Origin: Planctomycetota bacterium | Lineage (GTDB): Bacteria > Planctomycetota > Planctomycetia > Planctomycetales > Planctomycetaceae | Assembly: GCA_026692825.1 (NCBI GenBank) | Contig: JAPLOC010000496.1 | Location: forward strand, 1-7,638 | DNA length: 7,638 nucleotides | Direction of reading: 5' to 3' | In this document: positions 7,148 through 7,638 of the stretch, piece by piece | How the letters are laid out: every line of letters begins with the position of its first letter | Numbering within the stretch: position 1 is the first letter of the stretch | Position numbers and translations under genes: made by a program | Notes under the pieces: model-generated | The model's input: the letters and a program-made list of their open reading frames with translations, nothing else | Told to the model about the DNA's origin: nothing | The model's database searches: none

Positions 7148-7209
7148 TTACTAATGAATCAACCATTGATAGGTCATGTATCGCAACACCCCAAGTCACC
7201 GCTGCGGTG
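7148..7209 (-). promoter_or_regulatory. Possible promoter/operator region of the DUF1559 gene
   Basis: An AT-richer patch holds two weak minus-strand promoter matches. One is TTGGGG (7194-7189), 17 bases, TATCAA (7171-7166). The other is ATGACC (7177-7172), 18 bases, AGTAAT (7153-7148). Neither is strong. A perfect palindrome with 6-base arms, CACCGC-T-GCGGTG (7197-7209), sits directly upstream, and ATCAA-CCA-TTGAT (7158-7170) overlaps the first -10 candidate; either could bind a dimeric regulator. Either promoter would leave a leader of roughly 230-255 bases. Confidence 0.25.
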
Positions 7210-7231
7210 CGATTGGGATGCCCTCGAAACG

Positions 7232-7256
7232 CCCGGGAAGATTGAGATCACCCGGG
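7232..7256. repeat. Paired CCCGGG sites, 19 bases apart
   Basis: CCCGGGAA occurs at 7232-7239 and again at 7251-7258, as a direct repeat with a period of 19. Because CCCGGG is self-complementary, the pair could also form a hairpin with a 13-base loop. It lies upstream of the possible DUF1559 promoter. It could be a tandem regulator site, but short GC palindromes arise often by chance at this GC content. Confidence 0.2.
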
Positions 7257-7308
7257 AATGCGACTGATTCTAAACTCCTGCCGTGCGAAGTCTATCCGCA
7301 GGTAGTGA

Positions 7309-7566
7309 AGAGTTGTTGAAGAATGTGTGAAGAGCGCGCTCAGTCAATGCAGACGACGTATCCGCAGCCCTCTTTCTCTGAAAGTGCAGGGATCGACGAT
7401 CGAGTGGTCGCGAATGTTGCATGATCTGGAAGCGTTGCAATGCACTGAAGTCGAGTGCGAGCAGCAGCGATTTCTCCTGCGCTGTGACCTCCGAGGCGAC
7501 TGTGCCGCAGCCTTCCGCGCCGTTGGCGCTGCCATTCCCCCCAGTGTCCAGAAGGAGACCCCGTAG
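7309..7566 (+). pseudogene. Possible 3' remnant of a gene, perhaps a transposase tail
   Basis: An open frame runs from after a TGA at 7306-7308 to a TAG at 7564-7566; the first usable start is a GTG at 7327 (79 codons). The part from about 7408 to 7563 reads like a genuine protein end (LHDLEALQCTEVE, RFLLRCDLRG, AIPPSVQKE). From memory, it resembles the C-terminal tails of some IS transposases in planctomycetes, but I cannot confirm this. The N-terminal part is basic and featureless, there is no good ribosome binding site, and no transposase-like sequence was seen in the other plus-strand frames upstream. If real, it is a 5'-truncated relic. It could also be a chance reading frame. Confidence 0.25.
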
Positions 7567-7638
7567 CCGACCCGCCGACCGTCGCCAGACGAATTGGACG
7601 CCGCACGGTCCCTGCGGAGAAGTGACCCTCGAGTCGAA
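7567..7638. other. Unassigned sequence at the window end
   Basis: No gene, terminator or insertion-sequence end was recognised in these 72 bases. Confidence 0.3.

Larger units (their letters stand above)
6908..7308. other. Non-coding region upstream of the DUF1559 gene
   Basis: No convincing gene is seen on either strand. A 101-codon minus-strand reading frame (7199-6894) runs through it into the DUF1559 start, but it has no ribosome binding site or family features. The stretch should hold the promoter and leader of the DUF1559 gene; the part at about 7141-7180 is visibly more AT-rich than its surroundings. Short palindromes, two CCCGGG copies and leader stem-loops are described separately. 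Confidence 0.6.

Noticed and set aside
6894..7199. A 101-codon minus-strand frame overlapping the DUF1559 start
   Set aside because: GTG start without a Shine-Dalgarno sequence, no recognisable features, and it runs through the leader and into the DUF1559 gene in another frame.
6908..7308. A riboswitch or tRNA in the DUF1559 upstream region
   Set aside because: No tRNA cloverleaf and no conserved core of a known riboswitch was seen; only simple stem-loops are supported.

Overview
The window looks like chromosomal DNA from a member of the Planctomycetota. The main reason is a DUF1559 protein with a type IV prepilin-like N-terminus and an H-X9-DG motif, a family greatly expanded in that phylum. 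A large HEAT-repeat/WD40 protein, moderately high GC and frequent non-ATG starts fit the same picture. All four convincing genes lie on the minus strand, so transcription runs from high to low coordinates. No plus-strand gene is convincing; the long plus-strand reading frames are shadows of GC-rich minus-strand genes.

Layout in the direction of transcription: (1) 7638-6908 is about 730 bases of mostly non-coding DNA. It may hold a short plus-strand gene remnant (7309-7566), then short palindromes and the leader of the DUF1559 gene. (2) 6907-5618 encodes the DUF1559 pseudopilin-like protein, with a strong Shine-Dalgarno sequence and biased codons. (3) 5617-5430 is a short intergenic stretch with two inverted repeats. 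The longer one is a 17-pair stem closed by a G-U pair only in minus-strand RNA. A candidate promoter lies between them. (4) 5429-2595 encodes a 944-residue protein with a proline-rich tail, about 14 HEAT repeats, one transmembrane helix and a seven-bladed WD40 propeller. (5) 2593-1850 encodes a lipoprotein of unknown function, starting one base after the previous stop. (6) 1820-51 (or from 1853) encodes a large exported, mostly helical protein of unknown function. If it starts at the TTG at 1853, it overlaps the lipoprotein stop. (7) Bases 1-50 show nothing assignable.

How they may work together: the last three genes are packed tightly enough to be one translationally coupled unit. All three products are predicted to reach the cell envelope: a membrane-spanning scaffold, a lipid-anchored protein and an exported protein. 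A shared envelope complex is the most economical idea, but no catalytic motif was found in any of them, so its job is unknown. The DUF1559 gene is probably expressed at a higher level as a separate unit, with limited or regulated read-through into the operon. No tRNA, rRNA, CRISPR array or intact insertion sequence was recognised.
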